NCBI GenBank assembly: GCA_009801085.1
Contig: VNWV01000072.1
Location: 1-21,702, forward strand
DNA: 21,702 bases
Source: Lasiodiplodia sp. COLG20
Taxonomy: Eukaryota > Ascomycota > Dothideomycetes > Botryosphaeriales > Botryosphaeriaceae
Direction: 5' to 3'
The notes beneath the pieces are model-generated. The model was not told the origin of the DNA. It ran no database searches and saw only the letters and a program-made list of their open reading frames with translations. Below are positions 1-9,120 of the stretch, piece by piece. The position numbers were made by a program, and so were the translations under genes. The first letter of the stretch is position 1; each line of letters opens with the position of its first letter.

Positions 1-192
1 GAGAGATCTAATACAAAGGGCCGCTCGCGTGCTTGCGCAGGCGAGCTCGTATTGTTTTACAATCAAACTTTTTTGGCGCGTCGAATATCGCTGCTGGAGA
101 GATCTAATACAAAGGGCCGCTCGCGTGCTTGCGCAGGCGAGCTCGTATTGTTTTACAATCAAACTTTTTTGGCGCGTCGAATATCGCTGCTG
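1..192. repeat. Exact 96-bp tandem duplication upstream of the dehydrogenase gene
   Basis: Bases 1-96 are repeated without a mismatch as bases 97-192, ending 29 bp before the dehydrogenase ATG. The array touches the window edge, so more copies may lie to the left. Each unit holds a GCTCGC / GCGAGC inverted repeat with a loop of about 12 bases and a T6 run. The unit length is divisible by three, so reading frames run through both copies, but nothing indicates that it is translated. It most likely forms part of the promoter or 5' leader. An assembly artefact is possible because the copies are identical. Confidence 0.95.
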
Positions 193-221
193 AATATAGT
201 GAAATCCGGAACACAACGAAA

Positions 222-1840
222 ATGGCGCAGACGATGAAAGCAGTCCACTACGAAGGCCCGTTCAAGGTCTCGGTCAAGGATGTGCCCCTCCCGAAAATCG
301 AGCACCCGGACGATGTCATCATCAAGGTCACGACCGCGGGTATGTGCATTCGTGGTGTTCTCTTACGGGAAAAATCCAATAAAATTGACAGTGGTGCCAC
401 CACAGCCATCTGCGGTTCAGACCTCCACATGTACCAGGGCCGCACGGCCGCCGAGGCCGGGTTGGTCTTCGGGCACGAGAACATGGGTATAGTCACCGTA
501 CGTACAGTCTCCCCCTCTCGCAGCCGATTGTTAGCGTGTATTTGTTTTTTTTTTTTTTTTTTGCTCATGTCATGGGTAGCTGAAGCTATCGTCCGGACGT
601 GTATGTAGAATTAAAAATTCGACATTCTCGTCCGGACGATAGCTTCAACTCCCCATGATATGTTATTTTTCTAAAAGCGAGCTAAGGCATATTTACGCCT
701 GAGGCTTACTTACTATTCTTCACGCTAGCCTTTGGCTGCGATTACCCCCTGTACTCTACATTCAAACAGGAAGGAAGAAAAGAAAAAGAAATGAAACCCA
801 CAAAAACAATACTAACACCACCCCGCCGCACACCCCCAGGAAGCTGGCCTGGGCGTAACCCTCCTCGCACCAGGCGACCGGATCGTCCTTCCCTTCAACG
901 TCGCCGACGGGCGCTGCCGCAACTGCGAAGAGGGCCGCACGGCCTTCTGCACGGGCGTCAACGCGGGCTTCGCGGGCGGGGCGTACGGCTACGTCGCCAT
1001 GGGCCCTTACCAAGGCGGGCAAGCGCAGTACCTGCGCGTCCCCTACGCCGACTTCAACGCGCTGAAGTTGCCTGCGGGCACCGAGCACGAAGCCGACTTC
1101 GCGCTGCTGGCCGACATCTTCCCGACGGGGTGGCACGGGCTGGTGCTGGCGGGCTTCAAGGCCGGGGAGACGGTGGCGGTTTTCGGGGCTGGCCCCGTCG
1201 GGTTGATGGCGGCGTACAGCGGGGTGCTGCGCGGGGCGAGCAGGGTGTTCGTGGTGGACCAGGTCGCTGAAAGGCTGCGCGCGGCGGAGAGGATTGGGTG
1301 CGTGCCCGTTAATTTCCGCGACGGCGACCCGGTGGAGCAGATCATCAGGGCGAATGGAGGCGAGATGGTCGATCGCGCGGTGGATGCCGTGGGTTATCAG
1401 GCCGTTGACGCGTCTGGGAGCACGGAGAAGCCGAATATCGTGCTCGATCAGCTCATCCGCGTCACGAGGCCGACGGGCGGGCTGGGCATTCCGGGTTTGT
1501 ACGTGCCCGCGGATCCTGGGGCGCCGGATGAGCAGAGCGGGAAGGGCCAGATTTTGATCTCGTTTGGGAAGCTGTTTGAGAAGGTAAGCCGGGATGAATG
1601 AGGTGTTGAGCGATTTTGCTGACAGAGATGAAGGGCTTGTCTCTCGGAACCGGCCAGTGCAACGTCAAGGCGTACAACAGATACCTCCGCGATCTGATCA
1701 TCTCCGGCAGGGCCAAACCTTCTTTCGTCGTCTCCCATGAAGTTTCGATTGATGAGGCGTCTGATGCGTATGAGAAGTTTGACAAGCGAATCGACGGCTA
1801 TACCAAGGTGCTGATTCATCCCAATGGGCCTCTTCCGTAA
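222..1840 (+). CDS. Zinc-dependent alcohol dehydrogenase, glutathione-independent formaldehyde dehydrogenase type
   Basis: This is a medium-chain NAD(P)-dependent dehydrogenase of the glutathione-independent formaldehyde dehydrogenase family, expected to oxidise formaldehyde or related aldehydes and alcohols. My model joins 222-339, 406-497, 840-1583 and 1634-1840, giving 386 aa. Visible residues are the catalytic-zinc Cys in ICGSD (C42), GHE (H63, E64), a structural-zinc loop with C96, C99 and C107 (the usual fourth Cys is not obvious), and the Rossmann motif GAGPVGL. The C-terminus (TKVLIHPNGPLP) matches the fungal family as I know it. ATG 222 opens the frame; ATG 234 (MKAVHYEG) is equally plausible and closer to the usual family start. 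Intron 2 (498-839) carries a palindromic insertion but keeps GTACGT, TACTAAC and CAG. The acceptor of intron 3 is ambiguous: 1633 gives the family-like LFEKGLSLG, 1627 would add Met-Lys. The exact substrate is not proven. Confidence 0.93.
518..741. mobile_element. MITE-like palindromic element inside intron 2 of the dehydrogenase
   Basis: The outer ends are imperfect terminal inverted repeats: 518-538 (TCGCAGCC...AGCGTG) against 721-741, about 17 of 21 positions matching. In the middle is an 85-bp imperfect palindrome (572-656): two 41-nt arms around an AAA centre, with the outer 27 nt of each arm pairing at 25 of 27 positions and including the octamer GTCCGGAC. A T18 run (545-562) sits in the left arm. 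There is no coding capacity and I see no clear target-site duplication. The same core recurs at 12791, 12960 and 13961. This fits a non-autonomous DNA element; the superfamily cannot be assigned. Confidence 0.8.
810..839 (+). promoter_or_regulatory. Intron 2 branch point and 3' splice site of the dehydrogenase
   Basis: TACTAAC at 810-816 is a perfect branch-point consensus 23 nt before the CAG acceptor ending at 839. This intact 3' signal supports removal of the whole 342-nt intron, insertion included. Joining to 840 restores a continuous family-like protein (GIVT then EAGLGVTLLAPGDR). Confidence 0.8.
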
Positions 1841-2042
1841 GGTTGCTGAAGCAGCGTGGGATAAGCGTGGGTTGGAAAGATCTGTATCTGTTCTGCGCAC
1901 ATAGCCTTCAAACCTGAGCCTGTGCTGGTATTCAAAGTAGTGATAAGAGATCACGACAGAACAACGAAAACCGGATGGAGTGAAAAACAGACGACGGAAA
2001 AATATTTTGAACATGTGATATGTCGACCATTACCTACCACCC
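1841..2042. other. Convergent intergenic spacer (dehydrogenase / DBP8)
   Basis: The two genes face tail to tail with 202 bp between their stop codons, which must hold both 3' ends. I see no gene or strong hairpin here. Overlap of the two 3' UTRs is likely at this spacing. Confidence 0.6.
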
Positions 2043-3634
2043 TCATTTCTTGCGCTTCACCAACCCCTTCTTCCTCTTTCCAGTAACATCTCTTCCCTCA
2101 TCAATCTCCAACAAAGCTTCTCTCTTCTTCTCTCCCACAATCTTCAGCGCGTCACGAATGACCCTGGTCTCGACGTTGACGCCCTCCTCTTCGTACTCGA
2201 CCATCTTCGTGCCAACCCTGTCCTCAATGGCCAGAACGAGCTCCACATCCCTCTGCCCCACCATCGTCACACTCTCGCCGGAACGTCCCGCACGCGCAGT
2301 ACGACCAACCCGGTGGATATAGTCATCAGGGTCGCGGGGTACGTCATAATTGATGACCATCTCAACGGCGGGAATATCGAGACCACGGGCGGCAACATCG
2401 GTAGCCACCAAGATGCGGGCAGCCTTGGCGCGGAAACGAGCTAGGTTGGATATGCGTTGATACTGCGGAAGGCCGGAATGCAAGCTTGCCACGCGGTGTT
2501 CGAGAAGACGGAGCATTTGCTCGAGAAGCTGCGCCGTCGAGGTGCGGTTGACGAAAATGATGGTAGATTTGGACTCGTTTGCAGGGGTGAGGAGAAGGGT
2601 GTGTAGATAGGCTTCTCGGTGAGTGACGGGAGCCTGGAGGTACTTTTGCTGCAGGGTTGTGGGGACAGCCAGGTCCTCTGTGTCAACTTCGCAGACAAAT
2701 ACTTCTTGCTTGCCAGGTGTCCGCGGCATATCTTTCAAAGCGCGGACCTCGGGTGTGACGGTGGCCGTAAACAAGAGTGTTTGTCGTTGGCTTGATGGTG
2801 GGAGGACAGAAAGACAAGTCTCGACGTCGGGAAGCATGCTGCCGCGGCCAGAAGCGAGAAGGCGATCGGCCTCATCAAGGACAACAAAGCGTACCCGACG
2901 AAGGCCGCAGATGGTGTCTTCACCGGACGACTTGATGTGGTCAGCAAGACGGCCGGGAGTAGCAATCACAACATGGGGTCTTGAAGCCAGTGCTATCGCT
3001 TGTGAGCGCATGTCGGTACCACCAGTGACCAGGATGGTCTTGAGATTTTGAGGTCCTCCAATAGCATTGAATTGCTCGTAAATCTGGAGTGCAAGTTCAC
3101 TACAGGATGATTAGGAAGGTGATTCAAGCATTGGGATTGTGGTACATACCGAGTCGGGGTTAGGACTACAGCAAAGATGGCCACAGGATCTTCGCTCCAT
3201 TTCTGGAGAATCGGCGCAGCAAAGGCAACAGTCTTACCAGAACCTGTTCTGCTACCGCCAATGCAGTCTCGACCTTTGATAATCTCGGGAATACAGCCTT
3301 TCTGAATGCCGGTGGGCTTTTTGATGGCCATGGCAGAGAGAGATGCAACAAGCCATGGCGAAACATTGAGAGAAGCAAAGGAAAGGTTTTCTTTGTAGTT
3401 CTGGGAAGCGAGAATAGTAGCGGGCGTCTCTTTTTGTGCGACACCAGTCTGTTTCGCTTTCACGCGCGAGAGCGTCGAGGTAGGCAGGGACCTTGGTTGC
3501 GGCTCATCTTCTGAATCCGAGTCGGCGACGGGCGACAGTTTTCTCCTTTTCCTGGCTCCGTGCTCTTCAACTCTCACATGTGAGCTCTCCGAGTCGGAGG
3601 CCGAGGACGAGGCGTCTACGGACGAGGGCGACAT
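2043..3634 (-). CDS. DBP8: ATP-dependent DEAD-box RNA helicase DBP8
   Basis: DBP8 is a nucleolar helicase needed for early pre-rRNA cleavages in small-subunit (18S) ribosome biogenesis. Two exons (3634-3150 and 3099-2043) joined over a 50-bp intron give 513 aa, close to the family length. The first 60 residues are Ser-, acid- and Lys/Arg-rich and probably disordered. The helicase motifs follow in order: Q motif ending at Q111, Walker [11 protein letters not shown] (126-135), PTRELA (160-165), TPGR (209-212), DEAD (237-240), TAT in place of SAT (273-275), ARGLD (399-403) and HRVGRTAR (424-431). The [10 protein letters not shown] form, the TAT motif and the C-terminal EEGVNVE...EKKREAL region point to DBP8 rather than another DEAD protein. 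The intron splits R162 between PT and RELALQ. The tail is Lys/Arg-rich ([11 protein letters not shown]). Confidence 0.95.
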
Positions 3635-5252
3635 TGTTTCTATCGTTCTGGTCGGAAGCCGAAGAAAGTCGTCAGAAAATCTTGGGCGCTCGGAGCTGGA
3701 GCTGGTTTATCCGGGCTCGCTTAGTCACCGGGCCACGGCCCATGGCGCGCGTATCCACGGTACGGGCTCCTGTCTCGACATCTGGCTCCTGCGTGGCCGG
3801 CGGGGTCTTCGGCGCGGGCTGAGACGGAACCTTGCGTTCGATTGGCTGCCAAGGCTGTGATTCCAACCTCGACTCTGCGCATTGCTGTTGGCCGGCAGCA
3901 TGAACTCTGCTTGCATGCGTCGCCGCGATCATGAGGTTGGCGGGCGTTCCACCAGCAACGCCAAATGGCACGCTGGCTCGAAGCGCCGAGCCCACGATGC
4001 CCCGCAAGGGTCCATCAATGCATCTCGTCCTTCTCCAGAGGCGAGATCCCCCTGGTGATCATCGAGATGCACGGCGACCGGGATGCGGCGCAAAGCGCGG
4101 GCTCTGCCAAAGCCAGAAGCAGCCAGCGGCGCATGGAGTCAGGCAGGCTGCTCGCAAATTGCCAAGCGCACCGACGACGGGACGAAAGACTCGGGCGGGT
4201 CCGCATCCACAGCGTTCGGGACACGTGTGGGACGCGGTGTTGCTTCGCCGGCCCCCTTTGAGCCTGCCGCTGCGGTTTTGGCCCGCTCCAGCCGTCAGCA
4301 GGCTGGTACTGTCGGGGGGTCGGCGTGACGTCGACGTGCCGGGGCGGTTCGCTCGAGGGGAGCCCGGCGCGGCTCTGACCACCCGTTGCGCGCTGCAGCC
4401 GGCGTGTAGTAGGGCACAGCGGCGCCAATTCACCGCCAGCTGCGCATACCGAGAGGCCCATTCCAACTCTATTGCGGCCGCGGAGGTCGGTGAAGCTGCT
4501 CTGGTGCCGTCACATAAGAACAGCGCCTTATGAAACGCACCCTCGGCCCCCAGCCCAACGGCCAAGGAGTCCAGCTACGCCTCACGCGGGCGGCTACACG
4601 ACGGCTACAGCCGTAAAACCTGCGCTTCGCCCTCGACCTCGACTTGCTCCCTCTCTGCATCCCTTCGCTCGCTATCCTCCCCCACCTGCCACCCGCCTGC
4701 CATAGGGCTGCCCGCACTGCGCGCTGGCCCAGGGAGATCGCTCTCGGCAGACCCAGACCCAGCACGCGCCAGAACCCAGACGCAGACGCGCACGCAGCCG
4801 CACGCACACGCACAGCTGTCGTCCATTGCGCCTCCCAAGCCCCGCGCCGCTCCCGTCCGCTGCCAGCTCCTCCGCGCCGCTGAACTCCCAAGTCCAGCCC
4901 AATCCTGACGCTCCACCGGTCCCACCGCACGCGCGCACGGCCGGCCTCGATAACTGCAGCTCCACCACTGCTTTCCCCTCCCGCATCGCCATCGAGCGGA
5001 TCCCCTCGACACCACGGCTCTCCTCGCTCCCCCATCGATCCAGCCTTCCTGCAGCCAAGCGCCGCCCGCCCCGACCCGATAGCTGGGTCGAGCCTACAAA
5101 GGGACACAAAGCCTCCTCCCGCAGCGCTTCCCGCCGCGTGCCTGACGCTGCTGGTGGCATCGCTGCGGGTGCTTGCAGACCCTGCACAAGGGCTTTGGCC
5201 GTGTGACTCCCGAGACACACGATAGTCGAGTCCGACGACAGCACCACCCTAC
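3635..5252. other. Divergent intergenic region DBP8 / MKK1, including a long MKK1 leader
   Basis: This 1.6-kb GC-rich region lies between two divergent starts. No reading frame in it resembles a protein family; the long frames on both strands follow from high GC. An inverted CCAAT (ATTGG, 3841-3845) lies about 210 bp upstream of the DBP8 ATG. ACACGTGT (4221-4228, E-box core) and a CRE-like TGACGTCG (4326-4333) lie in the central part. From about 4620 the + strand turns pyrimidine- and CA-rich, as fungal leaders often do. No ATG occurs on the + strand between the one at 4530-4532 and the MKK1 start at 5253. Confidence 0.6.
3841..3845 (-). promoter_or_regulatory. Possible CCAAT box of DBP8
   Basis: ATTGG on the + strand reads CCAAT in the DBP8 direction, about 210 nt upstream of its ATG, a usual distance for HAP-complex sites in fungal promoters. 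A five-base match is weak evidence alone. Confidence 0.3.
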
Positions 5253-6991
5253 ATGCAGCCGAACGAAGCCGCCTCCGGCTCGCGCCCCAGTACCCCGCAA
5301 CACCAGCAATCTCAGTCTTCCAGCGCCATGTCGACGCCAGCTCCTCTTCTCCGCCCGCCGATCCCGGGTGCGCGGAGCCACTCCTCGCCGCGCGCTCCCC
5401 GCCTGGGCCTCTCCATCCCGCCCTCTCCCAACGCAAGACCCGTCGTCAACGGCCAGACAGCATCAGACGTCCACCAGATGCCCGCCCTGCACCCCCCGCA
5501 ACAGCCCCTCAACGCCCGTCCGTCTCTTCCGAAGCTCGCCCTCGCCACCCCCAGCGGCGGCCAAGCAACGCCGCAGGAGGGCGCCCCCAAGCGCGGCGTG
5601 GCCGGGCTCAAATTACAATTACCAGGCAACTCGGCGTCGGGGAGCAGCAATGCCTCGGCCAACAGCCGCAGCGGCAGCTTCGGCGAGCGCGGCCCGCCGT
5701 CGTTGCAACTTAACACGCTAAACAACAACTCACACGACCCCATCTCCGCTCTCTCTAACGGCCAATCGCCCACCCTTAACTCCAACTCGTCCGCCGAGAT
5801 GACACGGACCAATAGTGATATAATGGTTCTGCCCGACCTTGCTCAGCTGCAAATCGACAAGGGCGGGAACCTGGAACCTGGCGATTTGGATAATGCCGGC
5901 TGGAGAGCGGCAAGCAAGGAGGGCCTGATTGAAGAGCTTGGTTCGCTAGGCGAGGGTGCCGGTGGTGCGGTTACGAGGTGTGTCTTGAAGGGTTCCAAGA
6001 CTGTTTTTGCGCTGAAGGTGAGACTCTCACATGTCCTTGATTCGGACCCCGAACTGACTGGCTGCTTAGATCATCACTTCGAACCCCGACCCTAGCATAA
6101 AACGTCAGATTGTGCGTGAGCTGCAGTTCAACGCCTCCTTACAACATCCCAGTATTTGCCGTTACTATGGAGCTTTCCAGCCTCCATCTAATACCTCGAT
6201 AATCAACATTGCCATGGAATTTTGCGAGGGCGGTTCCCTCGACTCGGTCTACCGCGAAGTTCTCGGCCGTGGGGGCCGTATCGGAGAGAAGGTGCTGGGC
6301 GTCATCGCACGCGGCGTGCTGGAAGGCCTGACATACCTTCACAGCAAGCGTATCATCCACAGAGATATCAAGCCCTCCAACATCCTCCTGTCACGTTCCC
6401 CGATGAACCCTGACGGCTCGAGGCAGCACGGCAAGGGCTCTCGTTTGAATGCCTGGGAAGGCATTGTCAAGCTTTGCGACTTTAGCGTCAGCGGAGAGTT
6501 CGGTACCAAGGGCATGGCCGACACATTTATTGGAACTTCGTACTACATGGCACCGGAGCGCATCCAGGGTCTCTCCTACACAATCACATCCGACGTGTGG
6601 AGCCTGGGCGTCACATTACTGGAAGTCGCCCAAGGCCGGTTCCCCTTCCCGGCTGATGCCGATGGCGAGAGCGGTGCGATAGCACCCCGCGCCGGCCTTA
6701 TCGATCTGCTCACATACATTGTGCGGCAGCCGATCCCCAAGCTCAAGGATGAGCCCAAGAACAACATTTCCTGGGGAGACGGTTTCAAATATTTCATTGA
6801 ATGCTGGTAAGCTAACATCTCCACGAACCAAATTTCGATATGTTACTGACTGGTACACTAGTCTGGAGAAGGAGCCCAACCGTCGGGCAACACCTTGGCG
6901 CATGCTGGAGCACCCGTGGATGGTGGAGATGAGAAGCAAGAAGGTCAACATGGAATCCTTCCTTGCGAAAGTATGGGATTGGAAAGACTAG
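5253..6991 (+). CDS. MKK1: MAP kinase kinase of the cell-wall-integrity pathway (Mkk1/Mkk2 type)
   Basis: This is the MAPKK that relays from Bck1-type MAPKKK to Slt2/Mps1-type MAPK in cell-wall stress signalling. Exons 5253-6017, 6070-6806 and 6862-6991 give 543 aa; introns are 52 and 55 bp, each with a CTGAC-like branch point. Residues 1-200 are disordered and Ser/Pro-rich, with basic-LxL docking-like motifs near 47-53, 89-97 and 113-123. The kinase domain has a Gly-rich loop GEGAGG (233-238), ATP-binding K255 at the first exon junction, HRDIKPSN (352-359, catalytic D354), DFS (392-394) where DFG is expected, activation-loop T407 in ADTFIGTS, and MAPERI. An insert of about 20 residues lies between NILL and VKLCDF. 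The C-terminus [17 protein letters not shown] is characteristic of filamentous-fungal Mkk1. ATG 5328 ([11 protein letters not shown]) has better context and resembles the usual family start, so the true protein may be 518 aa. Confidence 0.95.
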
Positions 6992-7954
6992 GTGGCTTTT
7001 AAGACGCAAGGAGAGGGCTAGAGAGTGTCCAAAAAGTTATTTTTCTTCACAGGGCACTCTCGCAGCATCACACATACACACACAAAAAGATTCGAGGCTC
7101 GTGACGCTGCGCGTTGGGCTAAAGGCAGGGCAGACCAGATGATGGGAAAAAGAAAAGGAGAATTTTCAAAGCACCAACACATCAAGGCACCTTTGCTTTT
7201 TCTTCGAAGAAAGAGATTGGACTGACCCACACGTGATCTTTCCTGATTAGGATCGATTCGTTTAAAGGGTTTCATCGTGTCTACCAACCTGGTTTTTTGG
7301 TTTGGGTTTGGTAGTTATCGAACGGCGGCCGCCAGCACACACGCACACACAAAGGCATTGGAAAAGGCGTTCTCTGTTGTATTGTTGCTTTTATTTGTTT
7401 ACTCGCTTTTTCCGGTTCGTCTTGGATCCTTCCCTGTACCTTTTTTGAAGGGGATTCGGCGGTTGGTATTCAGTGTGGATGTCATTACTTTTGCTAGGTG
7501 ATTGAGATAAGTACGGGCGAGTCGATTCCGTCCCGCACGTTCAGGGCCTGCAGATGTGTGGAAAAGCTTGTTGCGTTGAGAAAGACGCTGGTAATTGGAG
7601 TAATTGACTTCTGATCAACTTTGTTGTTGTTGTGCTTTGATGACTGGAAATTGCGAGTTCGCGATCACTTGCATCATTTCACTTTATTTTGACGTCTGCT
7701 GTTTGTCGTAGATCGTGGGGAGAGACATGACGTATACCAACATCCATCAAAGCACAATATCAAATTTAGTCACGCATCAGATGGAAGTCATTCATTTCAC
7801 ATCATTTCGATTTCCATCTAAAGCCCTAGGAAATGGTATCTCTCTAATCCAGCCATGATGGGGGTTCCGACTTTTATCGCAGCTTAAAATAAGCAACGCT
7901 TCCCATCTATCGTACGCTTATGCTGTCAGGGGGTGAAGAAGGAATCGGAGGGAT
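6992..7954. other. Convergent intergenic region MKK1 / glutaredoxin
   Basis: This stretch of 963 bp holds the 3' ends of both genes. Short frames at 7025-7225, 7277-7501 and 7018-7287 do not resemble proteins. There are short CA repeats near 7070-7085 and 7337-7351 and several T-rich runs (about 7380-7450). I see no RNA gene or mobile element. Confidence 0.6.
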
Positions 7955-8485
7955 TTAGATGGCCTTGGCGGCCTTGAGCAGGCTGGGCAGCTCCGACTTC
8001 TTGGCCTGCAGGTCGCTGTTGCCGCCGATGTGCTTCTTGTCGATGAAGATGTTGGGGACGCTGCGCTGGCCGGTCATGTCCTCGAGAGCGTCCTGGATGG
8101 CGGCGCCATCATCTGTATATCCAACGTCAGCAATCCGTATTCTTTTTGCTGCTTCCAACATGGCTGTCTTCTGATTGCGCCCGGCTGGTCTCGAAATTCG
8201 CTTTTTTGCCGAGGTAGATGGTGGGGTGTGGTGGCAATAGGGCGAGTAAGAGCGGGGCTAGTTGCGCTGGTACGTACCGACTTGATCGAGTTCGATGGCG
8301 TAGTACTTGGCGCCCAACTCGGAGAGCAGCGACTTGGTGGCGCGGCAGTAGGGGCAGTACGACTTGCTGAAGACGGCTGTTTTTAAAGATTAGCTCTGTC
8401 CGGCTGCGCGAGAGAGGAAAGATGTTTACGCACCAACAGCGTTGTCGTCGATGATGCCCTGGGCCTTGGTCTTCGCGGCAGACAT
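7955..8485 (-). CDS. Dithiol glutaredoxin (Grx1/Grx2 type)
   Basis: This is a small thiol oxidoreductase that reduces protein disulfides and glutathionylated proteins using glutathione. Three exons (8485-8434, 8376-8278, 8112-7955) joined over introns of 57 and 165 bp give 102 aa, the usual size of a single-domain class I glutaredoxin. The active site CPYC is at residues 25-28 within FSKSYCPYC. The SVPNIFI segment carries the cis-proline (P70), and the glutathione-binding GG is at 80-81 (HIGGNSDL). The start MSAAKTKAQG has no targeting signal, so it is probably cytosolic. The first donor is GTGCGT, giving NAVAVFSKS across the junction. The second joins LDQV to DDGAAIQD. The second intron is longer than most here. 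It diverges from the LMBR1-type gene. Confidence 0.95.
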
Positions 8486-9120
8486 ACTGGCGGGGCTGGT
8501 TGCGCGAGTGAAGAAAGATCGTAGGAACTGAATGGTGGGCAGTTGGTAGGAGCGCTGAAGCTTGTTCCACGGATGTGGGCAAGCTCAAGCTAAGGTGGGA
8601 GGGGTGGTGGTTATATAGAGGCTCAAGTGGGGAAATTGCAAATAGCGCCAGGCCTGGACCGGATGGCGACAAAGAGCGTGGATGCGGGATGGAGGGGTTG
8701 TGTCAGTGGTCGATTGCTAAGCGTGAGGGCTGAAGAGTGCTCGTGCTGCTGCTAAGCCAAGCATTTCGCCGGGGCCGCGCGCAGGGACGCTGCATGACGC
8801 AACCCCGATCCTTGGCGGTGTCACTTGCATCCAAAGCTGCCACCCAAACTTATCACCAAACAAACCTCCTACCCGAACCGGCCACCTCTTCGACGATCTT
8901 TCGAGACTCAAACCATCACCCGAGAGATCCCGCCCCGTTACGCGACACCCCCACCATCCCGCCGCCCCCGACGACGCGTCCCGAGATATGCGCGCGCGAC
9001 GCCATCCCTAAGCCACACCGTCTGCGACTCTGCTAGGGGCTCTTTCTCCCCCCTCAACCCCCCAAACAACATCTTCGACACTTCGATCCAACACCGCGCG
9101 CACCACCAACCGCTCGCGCC
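8486..9120. other. Divergent promoter region, glutaredoxin / LMBR1-type protein
   Basis: These 635 bp must contain both promoters and 5' leaders. AGGGG/CCCCT cores resembling stress-response elements occur near 8602, 8693 and 9034. This would fit a stress-induced glutaredoxin, but such five-base matches are common by chance. The sequence from about 8830 to 9120 is CA/CT-rich, as expected for the leader of the rightward gene. No frame here looks coding. Confidence 0.5.

Noticed and set aside
3931..4565. Overlapping frames on both strands of the DBP8-MKK1 intergenic region
   Set aside because: Several frames are open at once on both strands, as expected from high GC. The translations are Arg/Pro/Ala-rich and show no motif.
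4469..5436. Two overlapping minus-strand frames of about 250 codons opposite the MKK1 leader
   Set aside because: They begin at non-ATG codons or without support, have Arg/Gly/Ala-rich translations typical of reversed GC-rich DNA, and run antisense into the MKK1 coding region. No family resemblance.
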